DNA of 64,000 nucleotides, from positions 199,779 to 263,778 of the forward strand of contig NZ_SWDW01000003.1 of the NCBI RefSeq assembly GCF_004919045.1, in the 5' to 3' direction. A model generated the notes under the pieces. That model searched no databases. It was not told the origin of the DNA and saw only the letters and a program-made list of their open reading frames with translations. This stretch comes from Sinomonas albida (GTDB lineage Bacteria > Actinomycetota > Actinomycetes > Actinomycetales > Micrococcaceae). The translations under genes were made by a program, and so were the position numbers. Shown one piece after another: positions 52,164-61,311 of this stretch. The first letter of the stretch is position 1, and each line of letters opens with the position of its first letter.

Positions 52164-53458
52164 GGCGAGATCTTCACCTTGTAGATGTGGAACGCCGATT
52201 CGCGGTCGAAGGAGTCCGTGAATCGCCCGAGCGAATCAGCAGAGAGCGAGCGCGACTCGTTAACCACCTCGATCTGGCGCCCCGCGATCTGGGACGGCAA
52301 TTGGAAGTCCCGCGATCCCGGGGCCGAACCGGCGCTCGTCATCGCGAAGACATAGGCGTACCCGCCCTCGGCCTTGAGCATGGTGTCCAGCCCCGGGCCG
52401 AAGTTCCAGACGAAGGACTGCGTGTTGATGACGGGCGCCAGCTGGTGGACGATCGTGTCCACTGCCTTGACTGCGGCCACTTGGGGGTTTCCGCAGAACG
52501 AGCGGGTCGTCTCGGCCGAACGGAAGACGTTCGCGCTCTGGCACGGGCCAGCAAGGCTCTGATTGAAGTACAGAATGCCTCGTGCCTCGTGGATGATCGA
52601 ATTCATCACGGCGCCCTCGAGCTGCTCGGGCGTGATGTAGGTCTTGAAGGCCTCCGGATCGTTGATGCCCGCCATATTCTCGACGAAGGCCCACACGGGC
52701 TGAAGCTTCCCGTCCACGGCGTCGCGCTGCCGGAGGGCATCGATGGTCCTTCCGTAGCTCGACGCCGTCCTGCATTCTGCCTGCGCGATCGGCACGAGGA
52801 ACGGATTCCGGTACGGCGTCAGGCTGCACTGCGGAATCGTGTACCAGTACTTGTCCACCGAGATGACATCGGTGAAGCCATTGACGTACTTCTGGGCGTC
52901 CGTCGGGGACATATCGTTCTCGAGGATCATCGAAGTGAAGTTTGCGAAGCCGAACAATCCCTTGGGCATTTCCTTGCGAAGCGCGGCAAGGTGGTCGCGC
53001 CCTTCCGCAGGCGAATATCGGCCGTCGACCTCGTCATCCAGGAAATACCCCACCCAGCTGCGGGTGTTCGAAGTGAATGAATCGTTGAGTTTGCCGCCGA
53101 TCCAGAACATGCCAGCGTCGTCGAGAAGCGACGAATCGAGCGTCTCCGGCATGCCGATGTAGGTGTTGATGCCCAGCGACTTGTCGAACGCAGCCTCCTC
53201 CGGGGACGAGACGCTGTCATACCAGGCGACAATGGGAAAGAAGGAAGGATCCGCCCAACCGCCGGCTTTGGCCTTCGCAAAGCTGTTCCAGTAGCTCGGG
53301 CCGCCTTCCCACGGAACGGTCGGGAGGTCCAAGGCGGCCGGGACGCTGTCCGACTTGGCCGACTCGATGCACCCGCTGCAGGCGAGGGCGGCGCAGAACA
53401 CCATCGCCATCGCCCCGCCGACCCAGGCCCGGCGGCCCCGTCTGCCCGTACGCCTCAT
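52160..53458 (-). CDS. Secreted lipoprotein of the exopolysaccharide operon, possible glycoside hydrolase
   Basis: The protein has 432 aa. An N-terminal signal (basic RRTGRRGRRAW, then MAMVFCAALACSGC) ends in a lipobox-like SGC. The mature part has a TIM-barrel-like succession: FFPIVAWYDSVSSPEEA, SWVGYFLDDEVDGRYSPA, GLFGFANF, DVISVDKYWY, PVWAFVENMAG and GILYFNQSL. Acidic residues in YFLDDEVDG could be catalytic. No named family is recognised with certainty; a glycoside hydrolase acting on the exported polymer is inferred. ATG 53458 has GGAGG 7 nt upstream and overlaps the previous stop (ATGA). Confidence 0.68.
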   Translation of the reverse strand: MRRTGRRGRRAWVGGAMAMVFCAALACSGCIESAKSDSVPAALDLPTVPWEGGPSYWNSFAKAKAGGWADPSFFPIVAWYDSVSSPEEAAFDKSLGINTYIGMPETLDSSLLDDAGMFWIGGKLNDSFTSNTRSWVGYFLDDEVDGRYSPAEGRDHLAALRKEMPKGLFGFANFTSMILENDMSPTDAQKYVNGFTDVISVDKYWYTIPQCSLTPYRNPFLVPIAQAECRTASSYGRTIDALRQRDAVDGKLQPVWAFVENMAGINDPEAFKTYITPEQLEGAVMNSIIHEARGILYFNQSLAGPCQSANVFRSAETTRSFCGNPQVAAVKAVDTIVHQLAPVINTQSFVWNFGPGLDTMLKAEGGYAYVFAMTSAGSAPGSRDFQLPSQIAGRQIEVVNESRSLSADSLGRFTDSFDRESAFHIYKVKISP

Positions 53459-54588
53459 GCCGTCACCTCCGCCCATCCCAGCAGCTCGGCCGCGCGGGAA
53501 TCCCACGTGTGCTGTGCCGCAAACCGCTTGCGCGCCGCGACGTCGTCGGCGCGAACGGGCGCTTCCAAGGCCTGAGCGACAAGGTCCACGAAATGTTCCG
53601 CGGAGTCCGCCACATGCACCCATGGAGTGTTCAGCCATCGAGACGCCGGGAGATCGGTCGAGACGGCCGGAACTCCCACGGCCAGGTATTCGAGGGTCTT
53701 GAGGGGGAAGCTTGCCCGGTTGAACGGGTCGTCCCGGTACGGGGTCAGGCCCACGGCCCAGCCACCGACGGCAGCCAACGCCTGGGCGGTGCCGAGCTCG
53801 CCGAGCCACGTCACGTGCTCCCCGCGCAGGAAGGCGCGCAATCGCTGGACGGTCCGCGGGTCGCGCGCCGTGATCGGCCCGACCACTTCGACTCTGCAGG
53901 TCGCCGCCACCGACTCGAGGAGATCCATGTCGAGCCGCTCATTGAGCTGGCCCAAGAGACCCGCGACAGGCCTCCCTTCGCGGCGTGGAGCGGACTCGGG
54001 TCCCGGCAGCGGGCATCCATTCGGCACCACGTGCACGGGCCCTGCGCCCAGGCGTTCGAGGGTCTCACGGAGTCCGGGAGACACGCTGCAGACCACGTCT
54101 GCGGCCGCGATGTTGGCGCGGAGTGTCCGCTCGACGACGCCGCGCCTGAGGCCCATGAGCTGCGCGCCGCCCGGCCAGTCGTCCGTCACATGGAGGATCC
54201 TCGTGCCGCCGGTCCTCGACGGAAACCCGTCCCTTCCGGACATGAGCAGGATGGCCCTGACCCGCGTCGGTCCGGATGCGAGGGCCGCGCGCAGCGCCCG
54301 ATGCACCAGGAGGGCAGCGCCGTGGCGGATTCCGGGCCGCGTGAACCCCGGGGGGCCCAACGTCCGCAGCCTGAACAGCCGAGGGCCGAGCTCATCGACG
54401 GCGTAGCCAGGGATCAGCGGCGGTCGGTCGGCGGCAGCTGTGGTTCCGGCCGCAGGCACAACCGGGTCAACCCAGAGCACGGGGATGAGTTCCGACAGCG
54501 CCTGGGCCAGCCGGTGGTCGGTCCCCGGGACGCCGCTCCACCTAGTCCCGGCAATGAGCACCACGGCTTCGCGCCCAAGGCCGGTCAT
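53455..54588 (-). CDS. Glycosyltransferase, TuaH/GT4-like
   Basis: The protein has 377 aa with a GT-B-like layout: TRWSGVPGTDHRLAQALSEL near the start, a central TRILHVTDDWPGG and VCSVSPGLRETLERLGAG, then VHVVPNGCPLP and a C-terminal nucleotide-sugar region FPLKTLEYLAVGVPAVSTDL. It is similar in pattern to teichuronic acid glycosyltransferase TuaH. It adds a sugar to the lipid-linked repeat unit. ATG 54588 overlaps the stop of the preceding gene by 4 bp; longer in-frame starts lie inside that gene. Confidence 0.82.
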   Translation of the reverse strand: MTGLGREAVVLIAGTRWSGVPGTDHRLAQALSELIPVLWVDPVVPAAGTTAAADRPPLIPGYAVDELGPRLFRLRTLGPPGFTRPGIRHGAALLVHRALRAALASGPTRVRAILLMSGRDGFPSRTGGTRILHVTDDWPGGAQLMGLRRGVVERTLRANIAAADVVCSVSPGLRETLERLGAGPVHVVPNGCPLPGPESAPRREGRPVAGLLGQLNERLDMDLLESVAATCRVEVVGPITARDPRTVQRLRAFLRGEHVTWLGELGTAQALAAVGGWAVGLTPYRDDPFNRASFPLKTLEYLAVGVPAVSTDLPASRWLNTPWVHVADSAEHFVDLVAQALEAPVRADDVAARKRFAAQHTWDSRAAELLGWAEVTA

Positions 54589-55841
54589 CGTTCTCGCGCT
54601 CCTGCGGCCGCGCCGCGTTCCGCGGCGACCGGACGGCTGTTGAAGTCTTCGCTCGGGGCCGGTCCGGTACGGCTCGCGAGCGCCCGTTGCGCGTGGTAGG
54701 CGAAGAGTCCGAAACCGGCGTCCAAGCTTTCCCGCCAGCTCGTGCGCGGAGGCGCTGCGATCGCTCGCTCGTAGAACGCGATCTGCCGCTCGGCGACCCG
54801 CGAGACCGAGAAACGGGACTCGACGGTCCTTCGCGCAAACCGACCGAGGACCTCGCGCACGCCCCTGTCGTCCCTCAGCTCGCGGAGACAGGCGGCAAGC
54901 CGCTCGGCTGCCCCGCCGGAGCCAGGCCCGACCCCGTACCACCCCTGCCAGAGGAAGTCCTCGACGGTCGCGGCGGACAGCGTGCGCCAGAAGCCCCGCT
55001 CGCCTTGGACGATGAGCGGAACGCCGAAAGCCATGGAGCGGAGGGCAGAGCCTCCCATCCCGATGCCGACGTCCGCGAGGGCATAAACCGGTCTGGGATC
55101 CGTCAGCTCGCCGGTGCAGACCACGATCCGCTCGCCGGCGATGCCGTTGACGGCGGCGGCGTGGGCCCGGACCTCGGTTTCGGCCGGACCTCCTCCGGCG
55201 ATCACGAGCTGGATGGGCGCCTCGCGGTGGAGAAGCTCCACAGCGTCCATTGCGGTGAGGATTCCCTCGAGCTTCATCTCCCTGGCCAGCCGCGACACGA
55301 TCGACACGGTGAAGATCCCCGGCTCGATCCCGTGCTCGCGCGCGAAGGCGGCGACGGGAACCGCGCCGGGGGCGTTCGCCGCCACGTCGACGGGCGGCTC
55401 GAGCAGTTCGACGGCGGGCCGGCCGTGCTCGCGCTCGGCTTCACGGATCTGCTCCGTTCCGACGCCCAGCGGCAGGTAGCGCGGCAGGAACGGCGCGACC
55501 GACATCGACAGGACCGTCGAGACGGCGCGCCCCGTGTGGGCCACGCGGCAGGCCAAGAGGGCCTCGAGCGACGGCGGCCATTCGTACCCGTGGGCGATGT
55601 CGATGCGGCGCTCCGTCAGGACGCGGGCGAGGTCCCTGACGACGCCGGGGGTCGGCCGCACATGGACGTCGGGAGAAGGGATCAACTCGAGGCCGGCCGC
55701 CGCGACCTCACCGACCAGTGGGCCCGGCTGACCATAGACGACGACGGCGTGACCGCGGTCCCGCACGGCGGCGGCCAGCTGGATGGCGTTGAGCTGGCTT
55801 CCGCCGATGCTCAGGTCATGCGGATAGACGAGGACTCTCAT
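54585..55841 (-). CDS. Glycosyltransferase family 4
   Basis: The protein has 418 aa, GT-B fold. The acceptor side begins MRVLVYPHDLSIGGSQLNAI; the donor side includes IFTVSIVSRLAREMKLEGIL, LVIAGGGPAETEVRAHA and ALRSMAFGVPLIVQGERGF with the expected Glu/Gly pattern. It acts in repeat-unit assembly on the cytoplasmic face. ATG 55841 overlaps the flippase stop (ATGA). The C-terminal tail of about 45 residues is Arg/Ala-rich and may contact the membrane. Confidence 0.88.
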   Translation of the reverse strand: MRVLVYPHDLSIGGSQLNAIQLAAAVRDRGHAVVVYGQPGPLVGEVAAAGLELIPSPDVHVRPTPGVVRDLARVLTERRIDIAHGYEWPPSLEALLACRVAHTGRAVSTVLSMSVAPFLPRYLPLGVGTEQIREAEREHGRPAVELLEPPVDVAANAPGAVPVAAFAREHGIEPGIFTVSIVSRLAREMKLEGILTAMDAVELLHREAPIQLVIAGGGPAETEVRAHAAAVNGIAGERIVVCTGELTDPRPVYALADVGIGMGGSALRSMAFGVPLIVQGERGFWRTLSAATVEDFLWQGWYGVGPGSGGAAERLAACLRELRDDRGVREVLGRFARRTVESRFSVSRVAERQIAFYERAIAAPPRTSWRESLDAGFGLFAYHAQRALASRTGPAPSEDFNSRPVAAERGAAAGARER

Positions 55842-57331
55842 GCCCGCACCTCCGCCGCATGGCCCCAGCTCCGGATCGCCGCCAGATCCCGACGGCTCGC
55901 GATCACGAGGGCTCCCATGACGACGGCCCCGCACCCCGCCGAGGCGCAGAGGGCCAGGAGCGGCTGGTCGATCGACGTCCTCAAGAGGAGCGTCACGCCG
56001 GCCAGCGGCACGCACGCCGCGAGCGGCAGCCAGGTCCGCTGGAGCAGCGACCCGAGCCTGAAGCCCCTCCTCGCCAGCAGCACGAGGTAGACGGGCAGGA
56101 TGATCAGGAGCCCCTCGGCCAGCGAAGCGAACGCCAGTCCCGCGATCCCGGCGAACCGTGCCCCTGCGGCCAGCGCGGGCACCAGCCCCGCGATCCACAG
56201 GCACTGGACCCACAGGATGGCGCCGGACTCCCCGAGCACCACGAGGAAGTCGTAGACGAGCTCGAAGAAGATGCGCAGACCCGCCGTCGCCGCCAACCAC
56301 ACGAGAGCCTGAGCGGATGCCGCCCAGGCCGCTCCGTAGATCGTCGAGACGAGCGGGAGGGCCGCGACGGCCATGACCGTCACGACCGGCAGGACCGCGG
56401 CCGCGGTGACGCCCACCAGCGACAGGAACGCCTCGCGCATGGCCTGCGGGTCATGCTGGAGCTTGGCGAAGACGGGCGGCGCGACGCCTCGAAGAGGCTG
56501 CGAGAAAATGTTCACCGGCCAGTTGGCGAGGTTCGCGGCCAGCACGTAGAAGCCGAGGCCCAGGCTGCCGAGCAGATTGCCCGCCACGATCTGGTCGGCA
56601 TAGCCCACGGCGAACGCGATCACGCTGGACCCTGCCAGCGGGAGCCCGAAGCGCAGGAGCGGGCGGACGCGTTCCTGCCTCCAGCCGAACCGCAACGGCA
56701 GCGGGGAGTAGGCGATGAAGAGGACCGCCGCGACGAGGCTCGCAACGATCCTCCCGACCGCCAGGCTCATCGCCCCCACGCCGGACGCGACGAGGACCAC
56801 CGACACGATCGCGCCGAGCCACACGTTGACCTGATCGATGATCAGGCGGACGCCCTGGCGGAAGTCCCTCTGCAGGAGCGCGGCGGGCGTGGCCACGAGG
56901 CCGTTGATGAGCACGCACACGGCCATGGCGCGCACGACGTCGGTGGCGGCCGGGTCCCCCATCGCCGCCGCGAAGGCTGGTGCACCAGCCCAGGACGCGC
57001 CGAGGATCAGGGCGCTGGCGCCCACGGAAATCGTCGTCACTGTCGGGGCGATCTCTGCGGGGTCGCTCGGCCATCTGACGATCGCGAGGCTGACCCCGAG
57101 CTCGTTGAAGCTCAGGACCGCGAGCAAGGCGACCAGCGCGATGGCATATGTGCCGAACTGGGCGGGCCCCAAGAGCCGCGCGAGCAGGACGCCGATCGCG
57201 ATCGTGCCGAATTTTGAGATGACCGTGTTGAGGAGGCTCAGCGCGAAGGCGCGGGACGCCGTCGCCGGTCGTTGGCCGGACGCGCGGCCGCGCAGCGCGG
57301 TCGCCCCAGGATCCAGGCCTCCCCTCAGCAT
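55838..57331 (-). CDS. Wzx-type polysaccharide flippase
   Basis: The protein has 497 aa with 12-14 TM helices. The N-terminal FALSLLNTVISKFGTIAIGV and LARLLGPAQFGTYAIALV are typical of Wzx/MATE-like (MVF superfamily) polysaccharide transporters; GYADQIVAGNLLGSLGLGFY is the matching helix-7 pattern. It flips lipid-linked repeat units to the outer face for polymerisation by the Wzy-like protein. ATG 57331 overlaps the aminotransferase stop by 7 bp. Confidence 0.9.
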   Translation of the reverse strand: MLRGGLDPGATALRGRASGQRPATASRAFALSLLNTVISKFGTIAIGVLLARLLGPAQFGTYAIALVALLAVLSFNELGVSLAIVRWPSDPAEIAPTVTTISVGASALILGASWAGAPAFAAAMGDPAATDVVRAMAVCVLINGLVATPAALLQRDFRQGVRLIIDQVNVWLGAIVSVVLVASGVGAMSLAVGRIVASLVAAVLFIAYSPLPLRFGWRQERVRPLLRFGLPLAGSSVIAFAVGYADQIVAGNLLGSLGLGFYVLAANLANWPVNIFSQPLRGVAPPVFAKLQHDPQAMREAFLSLVGVTAAAVLPVVTVMAVAALPLVSTIYGAAWAASAQALVWLAATAGLRIFFELVYDFLVVLGESGAILWVQCLWIAGLVPALAAGARFAGIAGLAFASLAEGLLIILPVYLVLLARRGFRLGSLLQRTWLPLAACVPLAGVTLLLRTSIDQPLLALCASAGCGAVVMGALVIASRRDLAAIRSWGHAAEVRA

Positions 57332-58452
57332 CCCCGCACCACCTCCGCGACGAGCCGCTGCTGCTCGGGCGTGATGTGCGGGAACATGGGCAGCGAGAGC
57401 AGCTCGCGCGAGGCCGTCTCCGCGACGGGGAAGTCGCCTCGCGAGTACCCGAGATAGGAAAAGGCATCCGTGAGGTGCACGGGCGTCGGGTAATGGATTC
57501 CCGTCCCGATCCCTGCCGAGGCGAGCGCGCCCTGCACGCGCGAGCGGTCCTCGAGCCGGAGCACGTAGAGATGCCACACGTCCTCGTTGCCCGACTGGCT
57601 CCGCGGGGTCCGCACCCCAGGCACCCCGTCGAGAAGCTCCGCGTACAGCCGCGCCGCCTGGCGCCGTCGTGCGTTCCAATCGGCGAGCCGCCGCAGCTTG
57701 GCGCGCAGCACGATCGCCTGCACGGCGTCGAGCCGCGAGTTGAAGCCGACGACCTCGTGCACGTACTTGACCGCGCTCCCGTGCGCGGCGAGGAGCCGCA
57801 CGAGCTCGGCGAGTACCGGATCGTTCGTGGTCACGGCGCCCGCGTCCCCGGCCGCACCCAGGTTCTTGCCGGGATAGAAGCTCGTGGCGGCGATGTGGCC
57901 CAGCGACCCCGCGCTGCGGCCGAACCGCCGCGCACCCTGCGCCTGGGCGGCATCCTCGACCACCGCGATCCCGCGCCGCGCCGCCAGCGGGACGATCGCC
58001 TCGACGGGCGCGGTCTGGCCGAACAGGTGAACCGGGACGATGGCCTGAGTCCTAGGCCCCACCGCCCGGCCCACCTTGTCCGTGTCGATGAGCAGCGTCT
58101 CCGGATCGACGTCGACTATCACGGGCCGCGCCCCCGCCCGGACCACCGCCTCCGCGGTGGCCACGAACGTGTTGGCCGGCAGGATCACCTCGCCGCCGGG
58201 CCCCACGCCGACGGCGCGGAGCGCGAGCTCGAGCGCGTCGGTTCCGTTCGCGACGCCGATGCACGCGCGGACGCCGACGAACTCGGCGTACTCGCGCTCG
58301 AACGCCTCGACGTCCGGCCCCCCGATGAACGCGCCGGTATCGAGCACCCGCACCACTTCAGGCACGACGTCCGCACTCACCTCGCGCTGCTGCGCCGCCA
58401 GATCCACGAAAGGAACCCTGTGGATGCGGCCAGCCTGTGCCTCCGCGGTCAT
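57325..58452 (-). CDS. DegT/DnrJ/EryC1 aminotransferase (WbpE/FdtB-like)
   Basis: The protein has 375 aa, PLP-dependent. Motifs: PFVDLAAQQREV, GVANGTDALELALRAVGVG, VVEDAAQAQGARR (PLP ring contact) and SFYPGKNLGAAGDAGAVTTN with the Schiff-base Lys near 193. Such enzymes aminate a 3- or 4-keto nucleotide sugar. Its sequence pattern is close to those acting at C3, which fits the Gfo/Idh/MocA oxidoreductase in the same operon. ATG 58452 overlaps the acetyltransferase stop (ATGA). Confidence 0.9.
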   Translation of the reverse strand: MTAEAQAGRIHRVPFVDLAAQQREVSADVVPEVVRVLDTGAFIGGPDVEAFEREYAEFVGVRACIGVANGTDALELALRAVGVGPGGEVILPANTFVATAEAVVRAGARPVIVDVDPETLLIDTDKVGRAVGPRTQAIVPVHLFGQTAPVEAIVPLAARRGIAVVEDAAQAQGARRFGRSAGSLGHIAATSFYPGKNLGAAGDAGAVTTNDPVLAELVRLLAAHGSAVKYVHEVVGFNSRLDAVQAIVLRAKLRRLADWNARRRQAARLYAELLDGVPGVRTPRSQSGNEDVWHLYVLRLEDRSRVQGALASAGIGTGIHYPTPVHLTDAFSYLGYSRGDFPVAETASRELLSLPMFPHITPEQQRLVAEVVRGC

Positions 58453-59114
58453 CGTTCCACCCCTCGAGAGCTCCCGCCGGACAGCTGAGACATGGGCCGG
58501 GCGGGGACTCCGACCCATGTCTGCCCCTCGGGCACGTCCGTCACCACGGCCGCACCCATGCCGATCACGGCCCGCGCGCCCACCCGGGTGCGCTGCCGAA
58601 TGCTGCAGTTCATGCCCAGGTAGGCGGCGCGGCCGACGACGACGGAGCCTCCTAGCGAGACCCCGGCACCGAACGTCACGTAGTCGTCCACGAAGTCGCC
58701 GTGGGTGAGCGTCACCCCGGGCATGACGACGACGTGGCGGCCCACCGCGACTGCGGCGGTCATGACGACGTTCGCCAACAGGATGCTCCCCTCCCCCACC
58801 GTGCAGCCCTCCGGCACGATCGCGGTGGGATGCACGATCGTCGCGAAGTGGCCGGGAGGGAGGCCGAGCGCCCCGAGCCGGCGGACGATGTCCGCGCGGG
58901 TCGCGCCGCTCCCCACGCACACCACGATGCGGGCACCGGGATGCTTCCTCACCTCCGCCAGGGGGCCGAGCACGTGGGCGCCGTCGAGGACGCTTCCGGC
59001 GCGGACGGGATCGTCGTCGAGGATCCCGAGGACGTCGAAGTCGTCCCCGGCGCGCACCAGGGCCATGACCTCGCGGGCCAGCCCGCTCGCGGCGACCAGC
59101 AGGAGTTCGGTCAC
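58449..59114 (-). CDS. NeuD/PglD-like sugar O- or N-acetyltransferase
   Basis: The protein has 221 aa. A short N-terminal Rossmann-like part (LLLVAASGLAREVMALVRAG) is followed by hexapeptide repeats (VGEGSILLANVVMTAAVAVG, FGAGVSLGGSVVVGRAAYLG, GMGAAVVTDVPEGQTWVGVP) ending in a typical PARPM. This is the two-part layout of NeuD and PglD. It should acetylate an amino sugar produced by one of the neighbouring DegT enzymes, probably the one whose stop overlaps its GTG start (GTGA). Confidence 0.87.
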   Translation of the reverse strand: MTELLLVAASGLAREVMALVRAGDDFDVLGILDDDPVRAGSVLDGAHVLGPLAEVRKHPGARIVVCVGSGATRADIVRRLGALGLPPGHFATIVHPTAIVPEGCTVGEGSILLANVVMTAAVAVGRHVVVMPGVTLTHGDFVDDYVTFGAGVSLGGSVVVGRAAYLGMNCSIRQRTRVGARAVIGMGAAVVTDVPEGQTWVGVPARPMSQLSGGSSRGVER

Positions 59115-60319
59115 GTCCGCACTTCCCTCCGGGCGTGGCCGGCCACGGGCGCGGACGCGCGGCGGACGGCGTCCGCGACGCGCAGCACGCCGGCCTCGCC
59201 GAGCTCGTGGTAGAGCGGAAGGATGAGGGTCCGGGCCGTGAGCCGCTCGGTCGCGGTGAGCGGGACGCGCAGGGGCCACCCAGAGAACGCAGGCTCGAGG
59301 TGGGCCGCCATGATCCCCGGGCGCGCCGAGATGCCCTCGGCCGCGAGCGCGTCGAGCAGGGCGTCGCGGTCGAGGGGGAACTCGTCCCCGATCTCGGCCC
59401 AGAGCGACTGGAAGTTCGCGGCGCCACCGGGCGGGTCCTCGACGAGCCTGAGTCCGGGGACGCCGTCGAGCGCGTCGCGGTAGACCGCGGCGAGCGCGCG
59501 CCGCCGCTCGACCATCTCCTGGAGCCGCCCGAGCTGGACCAGGCCGATCGCCGCCTGCACATCCGTCATGCGGTAGTTGAAGCCGATCTCGGTGTAGCGC
59601 TCGGCGGGCGCGCGGAGCGACGCGTGCCGCTCTGCGGCGGAGACGCTCGCGGAGTGCTGCCGGAGGCGCCGGGCGCGCTCGGCCCACTCGGCGCGGTCCG
59701 TGGTGAGCATGCCGCCCTCGCCGGTCGTGAGGAGCTTGCGCGGGTGGAACGACCATGCGGCGATGTCCGCGCCGACGCCCACGGGCCGGCCCAGGTACAG
59801 CGAGCCGACGGCACACGCGGCGTCCTCGACGAGCGCGATCCCCCGCGCGGCGCACAGCTCGGCGAGCGGCTCGACGTCCGCGGGGATGCCGCCCTGGTCC
59901 ACGACGATGACGGCCGTGGTGCGGGGCCCGAGCACCTGGGCCACGCCGGCCACCGTGAGGTTCCCGGTCACGGGATCGACGTCGGCGAAGACCGGCTCGG
60001 CGCCGACGTACCGGGGCGCGTTGGCCGTCGCGATGAAGGAGAAGGAGGGCACCACGACCTCGTCGCCCGGCTGGACGCCCGCGACGACGAGGGCGAGGTG
60101 CAGCGCCGCCGTGCAGCTCGACACGGCGACGCCGTACGCGACATCCTGGGCCGAGGCGAACGCCCGCTCGAACTCCGCGACGCGGGGCCCCTGAGCGAGC
60201 CACCCGGACGCGATGACCTCCGCGACCGCGTGTGCCTCCTCCACCCCGACCCAGGGCTTCATGACATTGATGCGCTCCCCGTCGAGGTGCGCCGTGGGGT
60301 GCCCCGCCTCCGCGCTCAT
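59111..60319 (-). CDS. DegT/DnrJ/EryC1 aminotransferase (second copy)
   Basis: The protein has 402 aa. Motifs: GVAVSSCTAALHLALVVAGV, EVVVPSFSFIATANAPRYVG, LVEDAACAVGSLYLG and AAWSFHPRKLLTTGEGGMLT with the PLP lysine near 191. It differs clearly from the other DegT protein (Ser-Cys at the phosphate loop, HPRK rather than YPGK) and is closer to enzymes acting at C4 (PglE/PseC-like). Pairing with the NeuD-like acetyltransferase suggests a 4-acetamido sugar. ATG 60319 overlaps the epimerase stop. Confidence 0.9.
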   Translation of the reverse strand: MSAEAGHPTAHLDGERINVMKPWVGVEEAHAVAEVIASGWLAQGPRVAEFERAFASAQDVAYGVAVSSCTAALHLALVVAGVQPGDEVVVPSFSFIATANAPRYVGAEPVFADVDPVTGNLTVAGVAQVLGPRTTAVIVVDQGGIPADVEPLAELCAARGIALVEDAACAVGSLYLGRPVGVGADIAAWSFHPRKLLTTGEGGMLTTDRAEWAERARRLRQHSASVSAAERHASLRAPAERYTEIGFNYRMTDVQAAIGLVQLGRLQEMVERRRALAAVYRDALDGVPGLRLVEDPPGGAANFQSLWAEIGDEFPLDRDALLDALAAEGISARPGIMAAHLEPAFSGWPLRVPLTATERLTARTLILPLYHELGEAGVLRVADAVRRASAPVAGHARREVRT

Positions 60320-61311
60320 GACGCGGCCACGACCCGTGCCGCGGCGATCTCCTCGCGCAGCGGGCGCCACCACGAGACGAGGCGCCGGAGTCCCTCGTCG
60401 AGCGGCATCTCGGCGCGGAACCCGAGGTCGCGGGCCGCCGCGGCCGTGTCCGCGAGGCGGCGTGCCACCCCGTTGACCTTCCGCTCGGGACCGAACTCGA
60501 CGGAGAGCTTCGAGTCCATCGCATCCAGGAGCGCGACCGCGAGCGCGAGCAGGCTCGTCTCGGTGCCGCTCGCCACGTTGTACACGCCCTCCCGGACCGC
60601 CGACTCGGCCGCGTAGATGTTGGCCCGCGCCACGTCGCTCGTGTAGACGAAGTCCATGGTCTGCTCGCCGTTGCCGTAGACGAGCGGCGGCCGCCCGTCG
60701 GCGATGCGCTCCATCCAGCGCACCAGGACCTCGGTGTAGAGCCCGTGGACGTCCATGCGTGGCCCGTACACGTTGAAGTAGCGCAGGGCCACGTAGTCGA
60801 GCCCGTACATCGCCCGAAAGCTGCGGGCCATTCCCTCGTTGAAGCTCTTCGCGGCGCCGTACATCGTGTCGTTGTTGTGGTGATGGTGTCGCTCCCCGGT
60901 CGGGAACTCGTCCGCGGCGCCGTAGACCGAAGCGCTCGAGGCAAGCACCACCTTGTCCACGCCGTGCTGCGACGCGGCCTCGAGCACCGTGAACGTCCCG
61001 TCGACGAGCACCTCGAGCGCGAGCCGCGGGTCCTCGGCGCACTGCGTGATGCGGATCGCGGCCTCGTGGAACACGAGATCCTTGCCTACCGTCGCGTCGT
61101 GGACCGTGTCCCGATCCCGCAGATCGCCTTCGACGAGCCGCACCCGGCCCGTGGCGAGCGCATGGTCCAGATTCGCGAGGCGGCCCCGCGTGAGGTTGTC
61201 GAGGACGTCGACGTGTTCGACGCCCGCATCGAGCAGGTGGTCCACGATCGTCGATCCGATCGTCCCGGCCCCGCCGGTCACGAGCACGCGAGCCCCCGCC
61301 AGCACTGTCAT
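60316..61311 (-). CDS. NAD-dependent epimerase/dehydratase (SDR)
   Basis: The protein has 331 aa, extended SDR. The NAD loop is VLVTGGAGTIGSTIVDHLL; the catalytic Ser/Tyr/Lys set lies in VLASSASVYG and DTMYGAAKSF; ALRYFNVYGPRMD is the substrate loop typical of UDP-glucose/GlcNAc epimerases. It could be a C4-epimerase or dehydratase; the SASVYGAADEFP pattern without the TDE triad favours an epimerase. A His/Asn run (HHHHNND) near residue 145 is unusual. ATG 61311 overlaps the oxidoreductase stop. Confidence 0.88.
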   Translation of the reverse strand: MTVLAGARVLVTGGAGTIGSTIVDHLLDAGVEHVDVLDNLTRGRLANLDHALATGRVRLVEGDLRDRDTVHDATVGKDLVFHEAAIRITQCAEDPRLALEVLVDGTFTVLEAASQHGVDKVVLASSASVYGAADEFPTGERHHHHNNDTMYGAAKSFNEGMARSFRAMYGLDYVALRYFNVYGPRMDVHGLYTEVLVRWMERIADGRPPLVYGNGEQTMDFVYTSDVARANIYAAESAVREGVYNVASGTETSLLALAVALLDAMDSKLSVEFGPERKVNGVARRLADTAAAARDLGFRAEMPLDEGLRRLVSWWRPLREEIAAARVVAAS

